Origin: Paracamarosporium sp. OC-R06-R3
Taxonomy: Eukaryota; Ascomycota; Dothideomycetes; Pleosporales; Didymosphaeriaceae
Direction: 5' to 3'
DNA length: 64,000 bases
Assembly: GCA_019828545.1 (NCBI GenBank)
Contig: JACVRA010000089.1
Location: 124,001 to 188,000 of the forward strand
Both the position numbers and the translations under genes were made by a program. A model generated the notes under the pieces. That model did no database searches and was not told the DNA's origin. It saw nothing but the letters and a program-made list of their open reading frames with translations. Shown one piece after another: positions 22,138 through 37,100 of the stretch (the stretch's first letter is position 1; every line of letters starts with the position of its first letter).

Positions 22138-23487
22138 CTACCACCCAACAAACCCCAAAAACCCATCGACAAGGTCGACCCAGTCCTGCCCGCACAACAG
22201 CCCGACCCTCCTCTTCTCCCAGAGCGTGCCCACGGCGTCACCCAACCACGCAGCGGCCTTCGCACCCGCGTCGGGCGTGCCATCGTTCCGTACAAGCCGC
22301 ACCTTCCCGCCGGTGAACTTCTCGCTCAGGTCGATGCTGAAGCTTGCGTCGCCGTCGGGAGGCGTGTACTGGGCTACTGCTAGGGCGTAGGGGGGGATGC
22401 CTGGTGCTGGTGCTGGTGCTGGTGCTGGGTTGTTTAGATTAGGGTTTGGATTCGCGTGACCGTTCGCATGGCCGTTTGGATTAAGAGTCCCACCACCATT
22501 TGAATGGCCCGAAAGATTCGCATGCCCCCGCCCAGGCCTAAACATCCTTCCCCTAACACAAACAGTAACAAGCCGCAACCCCCCCGCGCCCTCGCCAATC
22601 CGGATGATCCAATCGCGGAACGCCTCGTACATGAGGCGGAACTCCAGCTTGACGGTCCACGTGTTGTAGGAGTAGAAAATAGCGAGGGCCTCGGCGCGCA
22701 CGAGGCGCGAGACGGAGGCCAGCGGGTGCTGCGCTGTGGTCGAGAAGGTCGAGAGGCAGTAGATGAGGGGGTGTGGGAGGACGAGGTCTGGGAGGCGGAG
22801 GTAGATTTCGTGGCGGAGTTCTGGGGGGAGGGTGAGGAGGGTTGGTGGGATTGGGATGGGGGTGCTTGGGGGGGAGGCGGAACAAAGGGGGGTGGGTGTG
22901 CGGGTGCATGTTGGTGTGAGGGCGAGGCTTTCGACGCCCGAGTCGTACTGCGTGTCTAGGTCGAAGGGGTCGAGGACCGGGGAGGAGAGACTTGGACTTG
23001 GAGGGTCCGCGAGGAGGGAGCCGGCTGGTGGGGAAGGCGCGGAGTAGTCCCCGCAAGGTATCGAGGTGTCCGTTTCGGTGAAGACGCCTTCGTCCTCGTC
23101 CACGTCCACACCCACGTCCAGATCTACATCGACATCAACGTCCATGCCCGGGGACCCCAGCCCCAGCTTCGCAATCTTGGTCGGCAACTGGTGGGCGGTC
23201 GGCGTACTCGGAGACGGCAATTGGGTGGCGGAGCGCTTGGAAGCCATGCGGCCGACGACATGGTGCTCGATCTTGCGGCCGCGGGCGCCATCGGCGGGCT
23301 CTGGGTCGTCGGGCTTCGCGGCATCCGGGCCCGGGTCGCAGAGGCCGCAGCTGGGGGTTGACTGGACGGTGGTGTCGAGGGCCTGCAGCTTGGGGGAGAG
23401 CGGCTGCTTGGAGGCGAGGGCGAGGGCGTCGGGGGGCGTGTGGCCTGTGACCGAGTAGCGGCGCTGCAGCTGGGGGACGGGCGCCAT
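22138..23487 (-). CDS. F-box-like domain protein (hypothetical)
   Basis: A 449-aa single-exon protein from the ATG at 23487 (MAPVPQLQRRYSVTG). The open frame continues to 23736, but a TATATA element at 23724-23730 and a pentanucleotide repeat just beyond suggest that part is promoter or leader. Residues ~60-200 are Pro/Ser/Asp-rich, with an acidic Asp-Val run. Near residue 210, LLTLPPELRHEIYLRLPDLV followed by VSRLVRAEALAIFYSYNTW is the pattern of fungal F-box-like / 2EXR-type proteins, which often act as substrate adaptors or have unknown roles. An Ala-Pro repeat (encoded by GGTGCT repeats at 22403-22430) and an Asn/Gly/His-rich linker lie in the C-terminal part. The very high GC content gives long shadow frames on both strands. 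Function beyond the domain is not assignable. Confidence 0.65.
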   Translation of the reverse strand: MAPVPQLQRRYSVTGHTPPDALALASKQPLSPKLQALDTTVQSTPSCGLCDPGPDAAKPDDPEPADGARGRKIEHHVVGRMASKRSATQLPSPSTPTAHQLPTKIAKLGLGSPGMDVDVDVDLDVGVDVDEDEGVFTETDTSIPCGDYSAPSPPAGSLLADPPSPSLSSPVLDPFDLDTQYDSGVESLALTPTCTRTPTPLCSASPPSTPIPIPPTLLTLPPELRHEIYLRLPDLVLPHPLIYCLSTFSTTAQHPLASVSRLVRAEALAIFYSYNTWTVKLEFRLMYEAFRDWIIRIGEGAGGLRLVTVCVRGRMFRPGRGHANLSGHSNGGGTLNPNGHANGHANPNPNLNNPAPAPAPAPGIPPYALAVAQYTPPDGDASFSIDLSEKFTGGKVRLVRNDGTPDAGAKAAAWLGDAVGTLWEKRRVGLLCGQDWVDLVDGFLGFVGW

Positions 23488-23748
23488 GGCGGGAGGAGGA
23501 TGGGAGTCGAGTGGTGGTGCAACGCGCAGGTAGGAGGGCGGTTGGATGAGCGAGGGCAGGCGGCGCCTTTGTGGGACGTCGACGTGAGCGTCTGCGCAAA
23601 ATTTGCCTGTGCGATGCGCTGGCAGCCTGACTGACGTGCACGGGAGGACGCGTCCTGGACGTCTCGTATGGACGCGGGAGCGCTTGCGGGGTTTATCGAT
23701 ACCGGGGGCGCCCGACGCAGTGCGTATATAGTACACTGACTACCGCTA

Positions 23749-23776
23749 GAGTCGAGTCGAGTCGAGTCGAGTCGAG
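23749..23776 (+). repeat. GAGTC pentanucleotide microsatellite
   Basis: Five and a half perfect GAGTC units, located about 260 bp upstream of the F-box-like start codon. Confidence 0.9.
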
Positions 23777-24706
23777 CGAGGGAAAGCAGACCGACTGAGC
23801 GCTTCTCTCCCGCCTTGCCAGATATGCGCGACCAGCGAGCCCGGGGGGAAGTGAGAGGGCCGTGTTTCATGCGGCCAGGCCATGGCCAGGACGGCTTGGG
23901 ATCCACGGGCGCACGACATGCCATCTCACACACCGACCGGCCCACCGCATAACGAATCGCACCGCTGCACATGCAAATCCAGACACTCCAATTTGCATCC
24001 AGTGCCCAAAGCAGCCCGCCGTCGATTCATTCGCACTCACGGCGTCCGCTGTTCACTGGCACTGGCGACATAGGTACCCGCTGCACCGAGCCCCAACCCA
24101 ACCCTCCCTCTCGCAATCCCAATGCATCAACTCCACTCCCCGTCCTCCCCTTACTCACCACCCTCACCGTCGTATCCGACCCGACCGCACACGTGCAAGC
24201 GCTGAGCCACGCTCAATCAAACGCCCTGCCGCGTCTGCCTCGCACCCACCCCACCGTGCGAAGCCTCTGAGAGCAGCACGCCGACGAGGGAACCGACGAC
24301 GAGGCCGCCTCAAGTCCAAACGCCGGCCCGTTGCAAGTACGACGCGCATAGCCCGTCCCACGTGTCGCGCCGTCGGGGTCCCGGCCAAGTGAAGCGGTGG
24401 AGACGTTTCGTCGATCGCGCGAGAGCACACACCCCTAAATGCACACACACTTTACTCACTCACTCCACACGATGACCATGACGACCAGGATAGGACATGA
24501 TTCCGAGCACGAGCCCACGAAAGAGCGTTGAGTGGAAACGGAAACGGTGATATTGCATTTACTCAGCTGGGCAGCCAGCGACAGCGCCGCTGGATGGAAT
24601 TGCACGTCAACGAGTGGAACAAGTACACGACACCACGAAACCCCGTGACTTCTGTTGAAGAAGCCCGCCCAACGCCAGCACGCACCTCTGCTCAACAGCA
24701 ATTTAG

Positions 24707-24726
24707 TTCCTTCCTTCCTTCCTTCC
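24707..24726 (+). repeat. TTCC microsatellite
   Basis: Four TTCC units followed by a degenerate one, just downstream of the GNAT gene. Confidence 0.8.
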
Positions 24727-24791
24727 CTCCGTGAGCACGCATGTTGAAAATGCTCGCCGCTTTCTTCCCGTCCACTCGTGTTCTTACCTCG

Positions 24792-25675
24792 TTACTTTAC
24801 TTCTTTCTTCTCTACCCTCTCTGGCTCCCGCACCATGATGTCCAGCGGTACGTTCCTCTCCGCTCGATGCAGGTACACCGTCCGCACCGTCTCGAAGCCG
24901 AAGCGGCGGTAGATGGGCGGGTTAGCCTCGTTGCTGCTCTCCAGGTACACGGGCACGCCGTCCTTGTCGGCCTGGCTCGTCACGTGCCGGATGAGCTTGC
25001 TTGCGTGACCCTTGCCGCGGCCGCCGAGGCTCGTCCCGATGTACACGAGGTACCAGCTGGAGTCGTCGCGGGCCCGGAGGGTCGAGTGCTTGGTGTCGTG
25101 CAGCAGCGGGAGGAACTCGTTGAAGAAGCGGCGTTTCCCTTCGGCCGAGAGCCGGTATTGAAGCCGCCACATGCCCGACTTGAACATGGTGAGGTAGTCG
25201 TCCATGTCGGTGTGGGGAGGCATCCTGTCGTGGCAAGTGAGCAAGCAGGCAAGTGATTGATACATGCAGACACGGAGGACTCGTACCACAGCGCCACAGC
25301 CTCGAAGTCTCCAACGGTAGTGACTAGTCCCTTGAGGATGTGAGCATACGTCACGTACTCGAGAATCTCCACGTGCAGATCCCACTTCTCCTTGTCTGTC
25401 CAGTGCGCGCGGTCAGGCGTGTCAATGGGATAGAGAACCACTTCGTCCTTTGCGAAGGCTTCGGCAAGGCAAGCTGCCGCCCGCTTGTACTCTGCGGCCG
25501 TCACCACGCGGACGCCATCGGGCAGAGGAGGGCAAGGGACAGCAGCCGGCCGCAGCCGGAGCAGCTTCAGGAGGTTCAAGGGAGCACCAGTAACGTTTAC
25601 GTTGACGTTAGCAGACTTCAGCGATGAGTCTCTGGGCTCGAAGTCGAGGCGAAGCGGGCTGATGGTAGTCGCCAT
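24792..25675 (-). CDS. GNAT-family N-acetyltransferase
   Basis: Two exons: 25287-25675 and 24792-25224. The 62-bp intron (GTACGA...ACAG) joins EAVALW to MPPHTDM in frame, giving 273 aa. The acetyl-CoA binding core is LVYIGTSLGGRGKGHASKLI (about residues 190-209), with the Gly-rich turn GGRGKGHA. Before it, SWYLV is the typical strand, and after it YLESSNEANPPIYRRFGFE is the classic GNAT motif B (neighbour Asn and Tyr, then the FGFE end). N-terminal residues 55-75 (YKRAAACLAEAFAKD) match the opening helix of fungal GNATs of this type. The substrate is unknown; related fungal proteins are often annotated only as acetyltransferases, some near antibiotic-resistance types. The start at 25675 is the only good ATG. 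No operon-like neighbour is present. Confidence 0.87.
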
Positions 25676-27378
25676 GATTGCGGCTTCGCGTGGGGCCTTC
25701 TACTAGTATTCAAGTGGGATCTGCCGCTTCTCTTGATGATGGGGATGTTCGTTGTATACGCCAGCGTGAAGGTGTTGTCGCCAGACGAATCTGGGCTCGG
25801 CGTTGGGATGAAGATAAGTCACTCGAACCGGGTGATGCTGGATCAAGACCTGCAGTTCAAAGCACGCTGCTGGGATGCAATTAGTCTGATTGTGGTAGAG
25901 GTGGCAGCCAGATGGAGCAAGGCTCGTGGCCATCGAGTGCCTGCCCATAGTATACCTTTTCTCGCCTGAGGTCTACGTTTCAGCGGGACGAGTACTATCT
26001 CCTGTATGGACTTTGGAGAGCTGCGATCTAGACACGGTTTCGACGCGAGCGGGAAACCGTAAAGAGGTGAAAGCTTGACGGACGTCAACCGACATCAATA
26101 GGCTGAGACTAGTTGAGCGGGGGGGTTAAGAGTTTAGACAGCGCCTTCAAGCTGCTTGCTTGATGTATGCTTGTGCTGTGCCGTCGTAACGTGCAACTGC
26201 GAGCGGGGAAGCAGTTGTGGAAGTAGATGTATGGCTGCGGGAACTATCGGGCGCTTGCTTTTTGCAGGAAGGCTTGTCACAGGGCCAGTGATTGTCCTCT
26301 GTACCAGGCTTGGCTGGATCCTGGCCAGCGGATAGCGGACGGCGAAGGATTGTTGAGTAAGACCAGCTGCAGCGGAGAGCTGGTGCGTCGTGGGGGTGAG
26401 GAAGACGGCGGAGCTGGTTGGCGGAGCGCACTTGGCTGAGACGATAAAGCTGCACAGAGTCGTACCAAACAGTTCGGTGGGCGCTGGGCGAGGTGCTGGG
26501 CCTGGTCACTTGATATACCTCCGCCTTGGACTCGCCTACGTGACTGATAACCCCAGGCTAAGGCGGATCCTATCTCCAACGTGCCGCATGGCCCCTAACC
26601 CTGCCCGTGATGGTTGGGTTTGCTCCATCCCGCCAGCATGACCCAGCATTCACCGAGGTTAGCGTTTGACCGTATCCCAGCACAGGTCCGCCGTTTGTCC
26701 TGTACCATCATAGTGAGTCGAGGTAGCAGAGCCGTAGAGTAAAGCAGCCAAGGACGCGCGTAGCCAACGAAAGTGAAGCTCACGGAGCGCAGTCGAGGCA
26801 CGTCGTTGGTCGAGGAAAGTGTGGGGTGTCGGGAGTGGTTCGCCTCGACTCGCGTGGACTTCCCCTGCTTGGCTAGGTCGCCTCTGATCGCCCCGGTTTC
26901 CCAGCCCTCCGTCGTATCTGATCGTCTGTTTGCTAATAGCTTCGGCGCCGTTCCGCACCTATCTCTATTATCACTGCACATGTACTCTTACACTTCACAA
27001 TCGGCGCTGATAGTGAGCATAGCATGCCTTGGTATTACCTCGCCTGCCGGGATGCGGCACTGAGGTGAGCATGGGCCTGTCTCACAACGCACAGATGGCA
27101 TCATTAGGGGGCAAGCCAAACGTGGGGAAAGGTCACTTGACCTGTGTGTGCATTCAATCCGCCGGTGGTATCTGTGTTATCTACCCGGCCATATTTGCGT
27201 CGGCGTATTGTTGCGTAGTTGCGTGCCGGGAGTGGCGTCTCATCTCCGTAACCCAGCCCAATCAGACACCATCCCCGCTTGCTGGCTGCTGGGCTGCTTC
27301 TCATCTTCTTCACCGCCATGTCAGAGCATTGCTGACACTGCTCGGATGGACCGACATCTCCTGCATGACTCGGGTGAT
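25676..27378. other. Gene-free region
   Basis: About 1.7 kb. The open frames at 26147-27484 overlap on opposite strands and have no domain. The right end is the 3' flank of the isomerase gene. No RNA gene was recognised. Confidence 0.5.
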
Positions 27379-28340
<962 letters not shown>

Positions 28341-28896
28341 TTTCTGTAAAATGCGCAGGTAGGGTATCAAGGAGCAGGATGTAGTTGGGGGTGAAGCGGT
28401 AGGGAGGGGCAATAAATTGTTCCAAAGCGCTAATCTGCGCCCCTGCAGCTCCAGACCCTGGAGTAACCGCAGCACTGAATGGCCCGTGCGACTACGTGGC
28501 GAATGCACAAAGTACAGTCTATCAGAGTCAACTGCTGTGCCTAGCCAATGTTAATCTTCTCCTGCTTAATTGCAGATCGGTGAAAAGAAGGCAGCAGTAT
28601 TTGTATTCAGCTGAGACTGCAATGGTCTGAACACAGCAGATGACTCCACAGTCAGCCAAGGCGAAATACCGGTGAACTTGTTCATTATCGTTTTTGCACT
28701 ATATGACACATTTTCTATGCAACGGTACGTGCCACCTCGTATCAACATCGGCAGGCCAGGTATCAAGACAGAAGAACTTTTCCGGATCCGGAAGATGCAA
28801 TAGCTGGCCCAAAAGCAAATCGAGACAGATATGAAAACCCCACAGAACTCCAATATGTACGCTGCTGTGTAGATGTCGCCGCTCAACGGACGTTTT
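28341..28896. promoter_or_regulatory. Intergenic: isomerase promoter and homocitrate synthase 3' flank
   Basis: About 550 bp between two minus-strand genes. No further gene was found. Confidence 0.5.
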
Positions 28897-30550
<1,654 letters not shown>

Positions 30551-31315
30551 GGTTGTGGGTGTGTGGGATGCAAGAGAAGAGGAAGAGGAAGAAAGTGTCG
30601 AGGGAATGGCGCGGGTATTTGAAGGTCGCGCCCAGTATGCAAGTGAGTCAAGAAACAATTTTCTCTCGCTGGCTACGATGATGAAAGCGATGGGTCCGGG
30701 ATCGGTCTAACGCACGCACTGGGCCGGGAGTGGCCTGCGTAGTGTGGGAGGCGGGGAAATCGCTGCCGTCTGACCTCTTTTTTTCTGTACGCGACCTGCG
30801 GCTTCATGGGTCGTCTCCGCGCCCCATTCCCGCTGGCTGATGACTGCGGCGCAATTGGCAAATCACGTTGCGCAGGTTTGGCAGTATCCATCACCGCCTA
30901 ATATTGCGTACCGGCTGCGCACGCGACCGTTCCGAGCACCCCAGACCTGACTCATTGCAAAGCAGCACTGTAACATACGACGAGAATGGCTCAAGACCAT
31001 CGGTACTGAGTGCGACAAAGAATTCATCTACGTGTTCTAGATTAGTTGGACCACTGGCACTTTTCGTTTCTTGAGTCACGTTCCCGCCGGGTACTTGCAC
31101 CCTTTGTCAAAACTGCCATCTCTGGTGCCACAGACATGTTACAGTCATGTCAGTATGCAAAAGGAAAAAAAAAAGAGAACCTAGCCATGTCTGCTCAATA
31201 GTGGATCTCAACCCCCACGATCCCACAGGATTGACTTATCTTCGGAGTTCTCACGCCCTTCACGTCCTACCATCTTTGACTCACCCTCTGCGGATCTCCA
31301 TTCCCAGCCCACCCT
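30551..31315. promoter_or_regulatory. Homocitrate synthase promoter region
   Basis: About 760 bp upstream of the lysine gene and downstream of the GFA-like gene. No gene is seen. I could not assign a Lys14- or Gcn4-like site with confidence. Confidence 0.4.
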
Positions 31316-31938
31316 TCACCCCCCTCTCTTCATCTCTTCCACCTTTCCCCTAAACCCCTTCCCCCCCTCCCGATCAGTCAAGTACTTCTCCCCTTCAAAC
31401 CCATCCGTCACACCCCTCACTTCATTCTCCGCAAAAATATGATACTTCGGGAACCCCAACTCATACCCCCAACCACCCCTCCTCGGCACATGCCTCCCAT
31501 ATTCATCCTCCCACGCCTCCTCCTCCACCTTCTCCCCAATCAAGACCTCCTCATCGAAAGCCCCGATGTTAATCTCGATGACGTCCGGGTCTTTGGAGTC
31601 GTTGAAGGTCAGCGGCGATCCGCATGTGGAGCAGAAGCCGCGCGAGGTGGTCTGGCCGCTGGTGTAGGTTTTGTATGTGGGTTGGGAGGTGAAGGGTGGG
31701 GTTACGTGGGCGGTGGGGAAGGAGATGTTTTGCGGGAGGAGAGAGCCGGAGTGTTTGCGGCACATGGTGCATTGGCAGATGCCGTTCTGGTGTGAGGTGA
31801 GTAGGAGATGGGGGAAGGGGAGGCAAGACGTACGCCTTTGGGCGGCCAGTCGGAGGCGGTGGGGAAGCGGACTGTGAAGCGGATGGCGCTGCAGAGGCAG
31901 CCGCCTGTGATACTTGAGGGTCGCGCGCCGTCTGTCAT
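31316..31938 (-). CDS. GFA / CENP-V domain protein
   Basis: Two exons: 31834-31938 and 31316-31786, giving 191 aa. The intron (GTACGT...CACCAG) joins PPKG to NGICQC. The fold's zinc ligands are visible: GGCLCSAIRF in exon 1, then CQCTMCRKHSG at the start of exon 2, then FCSTCGSPL. These match the glutathione-dependent formaldehyde-activating (GFA/CENP-V/Mss4-like) family, which is large in fungi. Most members are of unknown substrate. GFA proper accelerates S-hydroxymethylglutathione formation, but that should not be assumed here. C-terminal residues 115-190 are acidic and Gly-rich and include GRHVPRRGGWGYELGFPKYH, a typical family end. The ATG at 31938 is followed immediately by the domain. 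Confidence 0.88.
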
Positions 31939-32537
31939 GGTTGTCGTGTTGTGTGGAGTGCGAGGCGGAGCTCTCTTGGAAGGGTTACGTTAAGGTAGGG
32001 CATCTGGGGATTTATAATTGTCAAGTGACAAGGCACGCCCTTTGGAGACGGGTGTGACGTCGTTTGTATGCGGCTGCTTGGCTCAGGGTCCTGATGCAGG
32101 AACACGAGAAATGCGGGATAGGAGGTTATGATGCCGTGAGGGCGGCGAATCACGACGCGAGATGGCCGGATGGTAGATCCGATGCAAGCCTCTTGTAATG
32201 GTGTACTGGAATACGGTAGGGCATACCACGGTATTGTACATTTGTGGGAAGCGACACACTTACCGTTGGGACATGTCAACGGCAACGAGTGTACAGGAGC
32301 CATCAGTCAGTCCAAATGTTGCAAACTAAGCTTTGATTCTATATACTGACCCTCCACCAGGGAAAATCCTGGCTCGACTCTCAGGTCTTCGCCCCGTAGG
32401 ATAAGATGAGTCAGCATTGCTACTAGACCAAACCTCCCCCTTACATCCTTCATCTCCTGGTACCCAACCTCACTTCTCCCATAATGAAAATGCAAAGCAC
32501 AAAACACTAACACACAGGCATGTAAGAAGCCACTTAC

Positions 32538-33140
32538 GGTGTACTGATAAATGGTGATAATCAGATTATCAACGACGTTGCTACCGCAGATCTCATTGGC
32601 GTTTCTACGGCAAATCTGTTGGCAGTAAGAATTAGGCTTCGGCTGACCGTAGGTGGCGCTATTGTTGGCATTGATAACCTTGTCACACCTCAATCCAGTC
32701 AGCCATGATGGCATGCCTAGTATCAGCGAACGAAGATGTACGACGCTGGGTGTCGGCCGTTCCGATGTATTTCCAATTGCCCGGAGCAAGCGCAGTACAC
32801 TTAGTGAAACAGTTGCTGATGCCGTTCGTGTTGTACCTGTTGTCCTGCGCCACCCTGTTGTTACCTGTCGGTCTGCTCATGGCACGGGATATGGCTGGGT
32901 AAGTCTAGTCACTATGAAATAGTCAGATGTGTACAATTGTGTAGCAGGAAGCTTAACTAACAAGTAGCAGCCTAGATAGCTCCGATCGGATGACAAATTG
33001 CTCGAGAGACTTGCGGTGGACGCAAGGCCCGCAAGGCTGCCACGGCCCCGAGGAAGCGGATGGCGTCCGGCGTGGTTACTGTATTCAAACAAAAACACGA
33101 GGAGGATCATAACAAGTGAAGAATTTTCATAAACAAGGAC
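32538..33140 (-). pseudogene. Decayed WSC-domain-like gene
   Basis: Fragments of one WSC (cell-wall/carbohydrate-binding, Cys-rich) domain lie in order on the minus strand but in different frames. They are a signal-peptide-like IRFLGAVAAL, then GLASTASLSS and SYLGCY, then SNCFTKCTALAPGNWKYIGTA, then RCDKVINANNSATYG, YCQQICRRNANEICGSN and LIITIYQYT. The C-x-C-NANEICGS-IYQY end is a strong WSC signature, and a GTAAGT donor follows at 32537. A plausible intron (GTTAGT...TAG) separates SYLGCY from the next piece. No combination of normal introns keeps all pieces in one frame: at least the signal-peptide junction and the WKYIG to CDKV junction need frame changes. Either a decayed gene or one with unusual splicing. 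Expected product: a secreted or surface protein. Confidence 0.5.
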
Positions 33141-33149
33141 AAGCAAGAA

Positions 33150-34116
33150 GCCCGGGGCGTAGTCAGCGTCAGCATCCAGCGTTGTGTCTTGGCTCGACTT
33201 GCAAACGGATTTTTTCCAGTGTGTTTTGTATGATGAAAAGATTGGGTAAGACTAGGTGGAGAGCTGACAAAACGAATGCTGGTAGACGGAAGCGAAAGAC
33301 GTACGGAGAGTGAAGAACAGGGCATGGGGTCTAAGGGCGTTTAAATGGATGAGACGTGCGGCACAGTCCTATAAGGCATAGAGTGGCGCTGTTGCAGCGC
33401 GTTTACCGGCAAGGGCGTGTGAAATACGTGTAGATGACAATGCTGCCGGACAGATGGATGGTGGTTGACATGACAGCGGCGGTGCTATCTAGAGAGGACA
33501 GTGTATATTTACAAGGATTACCCCAAGGGGCAATTAGGGAAGCTTTTGCCACACGAAGTAGCAGGAAAAAACAGGGAAGCAGTATTTGCGGTGTTTACTG
33601 CAACGAATGGCTGGAGAGGGTAAGCAAAGCTTAATTTGTGAGCGCCTGGTCTCTCCACCGTCCTTCCTGATTGGAATCGAGATGCGACAAGCATGCTCGC
33701 CCCGGGGGCCCAAGTCCGGCCGGCGTCAGGAGATGCCATGGCCTCGCCCGTGCAGCGAGAGATGGATGTCGAGATCTGCCATGGACGAGATTGACGAGAA
33801 GACGCGCGGCTCGAGATGGGCTCGAGGCGATGAAGGTGTACGGCATAGCATGGAGAGACGGTGCCATTCCGCACTAGCGCCTCGGTTCCGTTTACTCGTC
33901 CGCGACTTGGGTGCATGACATGATGACAATAACCCGACCACCGATCCCCACACATGCACATACAACGTCGAGCGCAACGGCCCATCGAACTGCCTGCGTC
34001 TCCTCGCTTGCAGCCATGCTCTATCTTCGCTAGGCACATGGGTCGTCCGCCTCAGCCCCGCGTACCTCCTTTCATCAGATAAAGCGCTGCCGCCTCAGCC
34101 AGGCCAAGAGCAAGCA
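33150..34116. other. Intergenic region
   Basis: No supported gene. The right end is the promoter of the RING protein gene. Overlapping frames at 33518-34039 look like composition effects. Confidence 0.45.
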
Positions 34117-37100
34117 ATGCAGCAACCGCAGTCAGCTCTCGCCAACGTGAGCTCTCTGCTGCCCTCCCCGGCAGATCTCCTCATGGCTGTCCCGCGCCTG
34201 CTGTCCCGCGCAGGCGCGCTCGGCGAGCACATCGACAGCGTCTTTGGCAAGATGCGCTCGGGCGGCTCCATGATTGCGCAACCCACCCTCGCCAACCTCA
34301 CCAACGCGACCACGGCGACCGCGTCTGCCAAATTCGTCCAGAAGTCGGCCGCGGCCGCTGCGAACGCCGGCCTGGCGCTCCAAGGCGACATGAGCCTCTT
34401 CCAGGCGCTCAAGAACGTCGGCTCGTTCTTCAGCTACGTTACTTCCAAGTGGGCAATTGCCACTTTCTCCATAGTGAGAGCCTCCCACGCCTGCTGCCGC
34501 CTTTGACATCTGACCGTGTGCCAGGCCATCCTTCTTAATCGTACTTACTTCTACGCCTCGAGCCGAGTGCCCCTCTCGTTCGACCGCCTCCATTTGCGCC
34601 TCGCTCTATACCTCCTTCCGTTGTTCCTTTTCATGTATAGGATACAGAGTGTGCTCCAGGCCCTCCGCTGCCAGTCAAACCCGGGTTGGTCAGATATGCA
34701 ATACGGGCCTTCTGGACGCCCGTTGGACACTGATTTCGCCGGCGACGGTGGCTTTCTTTGGCGTGCTAGCTCGGCGTTGCTGTTCTGGGAGGACGTCGAG
34801 GAGTCCTGTAGAGCAGTCAACATGTTGCCGCTCGCACCGGATGCAACACGCCCGGCCGGCTCCCTGTCACTGCTATGGTCCTTGTTCATATCGCTCGGCT
34901 TCGGTCAATTCGTCGAGACACTGTCATGTGCCCTTCAGGGACGCCATCCGGTCCAAGAAGTGGGCAGTACGTATCTCCCGGCCACGCTCGTAAATGTTCC
35001 TCCACTGACTTTATACCTTCACCACCAGTGACTATTTTCGAGCATTCATTAGCCTTTGCAGAAGCAGAGGCAGTTGTTTCTCAACCTTTTACGCTGGAAC
35101 CGTCACGTTTCTTCAAACCTCAAACGGTCTTCACCCCTGATTCCACCAAATTAACGCTTGCCCGTTCGACCATTTCTTCGTTTGCGAACGTACCCCCGGA
35201 AGTGTTGTTGATTTCATTGATTTCCAGTGTCAGCCATTTTACAAGTAATTTCCTTGCCATCATTGGACTCCGAGCCCAATTTCGACTTGTGACTACTGGT
35301 GTTTGGGGAGCTGCATACATGACTACTTTTGCTTGGAGTTTGATACGATTTGTGACGAATGATGCTGATTCTGGTCGGCATGTGGGCCTTTTGAGATTTC
35401 CTACCGTTTGCATGGTCGGGTTCATACCTCATCTTGTCATCATCTCGGGTATATTGTGTTGTGGGGGTAAGTTGCCCTGCAATGACACAGTTCACGATGC
35501 AGTCCCCGAGATTCTGACTTGTTTGAACTCACTGACTCCTTATAGTGGTATACCTACTCGCTCTAAGCATCACCATCTTGAACCCTCCGCCGGGGCAACC
35601 CAACCTCACATGGCGTGATCGGGTTGCGACTGCCTATGGAAATCTTCATGCCAACATACACTTATCTGCCATCACTCCGCTAAATGTCAGCTGGAACGAG
35701 GACTTCTATACTGCCGTCCTCAAGGTCGGTCTTACTGTCCTGACTGCGGCAAGCGAGGCAGTCTTTCTGAATGAAACCACGCGTGTCAATGTGCACTCAT
35801 CGACTTGGTTGGAACGTAAGAAATATCAGGAAGTGACCGCTCGCCGCGCACAATATCAAGGAAGCTTACATAACGAAGCTGTAAGTACCATATCAGCACA
35901 GACCGGGCATACCTCGAGCGACCTGGATCCATCTGAAGATCATCCAAACCTTTTGCATGCAATCGTCGAGAGTTGGGAGACATACGCTGACTACATCCCC
36001 GCAACCCAGGCAGCTGGAGCAAATTTTGAGCCGAAACCAGGATACGGACGGGAGAAGAAAACGAGAGGTGCAGATTTTCCTTCATCTGATGGTGTGCCAG
36101 TGCCAGGACAGGAGAGTCACGGTGTCGGCACGCTCAATCGACAAGGACGATGGATGCTAACTCTTCGATTTATCCGAGGCGTCCTGAAGCTTTTACTATT
36201 TGTTCAAGTGAGGTTGGTGGTGACCATCATGCTTAAGCTTCCCATTACCTGGCGGCCTCGTTGGCTCGTTCGGCTTTCTGAATTGCGATTGAACGAGCAA
36301 TCCAAACGTCGGCATGGCGGTTCACAATTAGAACGAGAGCAATGGGTCATCGTAGATGACATTACGGGACGAAAGACCCGAATTCGGCCGGATATTTCAT
36401 TCGACGCGGAAGCATTTGCACGAGACAGGATGCACAAGAATGGTACCAGCAATGAAATGGGCTCTTCCGATCTCGAAGAGCACATATCTTCCTACCTCTA
36501 CAATTGGTGGAAAAGTGGCGGATCATGGGGCGATGTGGACAGAAGTGGCGATTATGTCCCATCTTCTGATGACGATGACACCACAAGCGTCGTCTCCTTT
36601 TCAACGACTTCGGATGCAGATGAGTGGTCAGATATAGAAGATGAGGGACAGCGAACGCCGACACAGATGTCTTATCGGGAGAGTCGAGAGTCTACGCCCA
36701 TGCAAGACAACACATTGAACCTTTCTCGCCTGTCTCGCCTTCTGAATCCGCAATCGGCAGAAGACAGAGAAGAAGCCAGGATGCTAGGACACCACCTACA
36801 GAGCCCAGGTGTCATGACACGCTCACAGTACCGCAAGGTCCTCCAGAGCAACGACGTCAAGCTTCTAGCATCTTCCCGCCACTACCGAGGCAGCGCCGGT
36901 CCAATGTCCTCTGAAGAGGAAGAGCAAGTCTTGGAAGAGTTCCTGCTCAACCGGAGGAACGCGGCAGCTCAGAGCAGCGCCGGTGCATGGAACAGTGGCG
37001 CGGAAGGCATGGGCGCAGAGGGCCCCCAGTGTGTCGTGTGCCAGTTGAGTCCTCGCACTGTGCTCGTCTGGCCGTGCGGATGCCTGTCTCTCTGCGACGA

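Larger units (their letters stand above)
23488..24791. other. Intergenic GC-rich region
   Basis: Holds the promoter of the F-box-like gene, a GAGTC repeat and the 3' flank of the GNAT gene. Open frames on both strands are long because of base composition and show no conserved domain. Confidence 0.5.

Noticed and set aside
23124..23972. 282-codon frame overlapping the F-box-like gene on the same strand
   Set aside because: It is a GC-driven shadow frame rich in Arg/Pro/Ser with no domain; the other frame carries the F-box-like motif.
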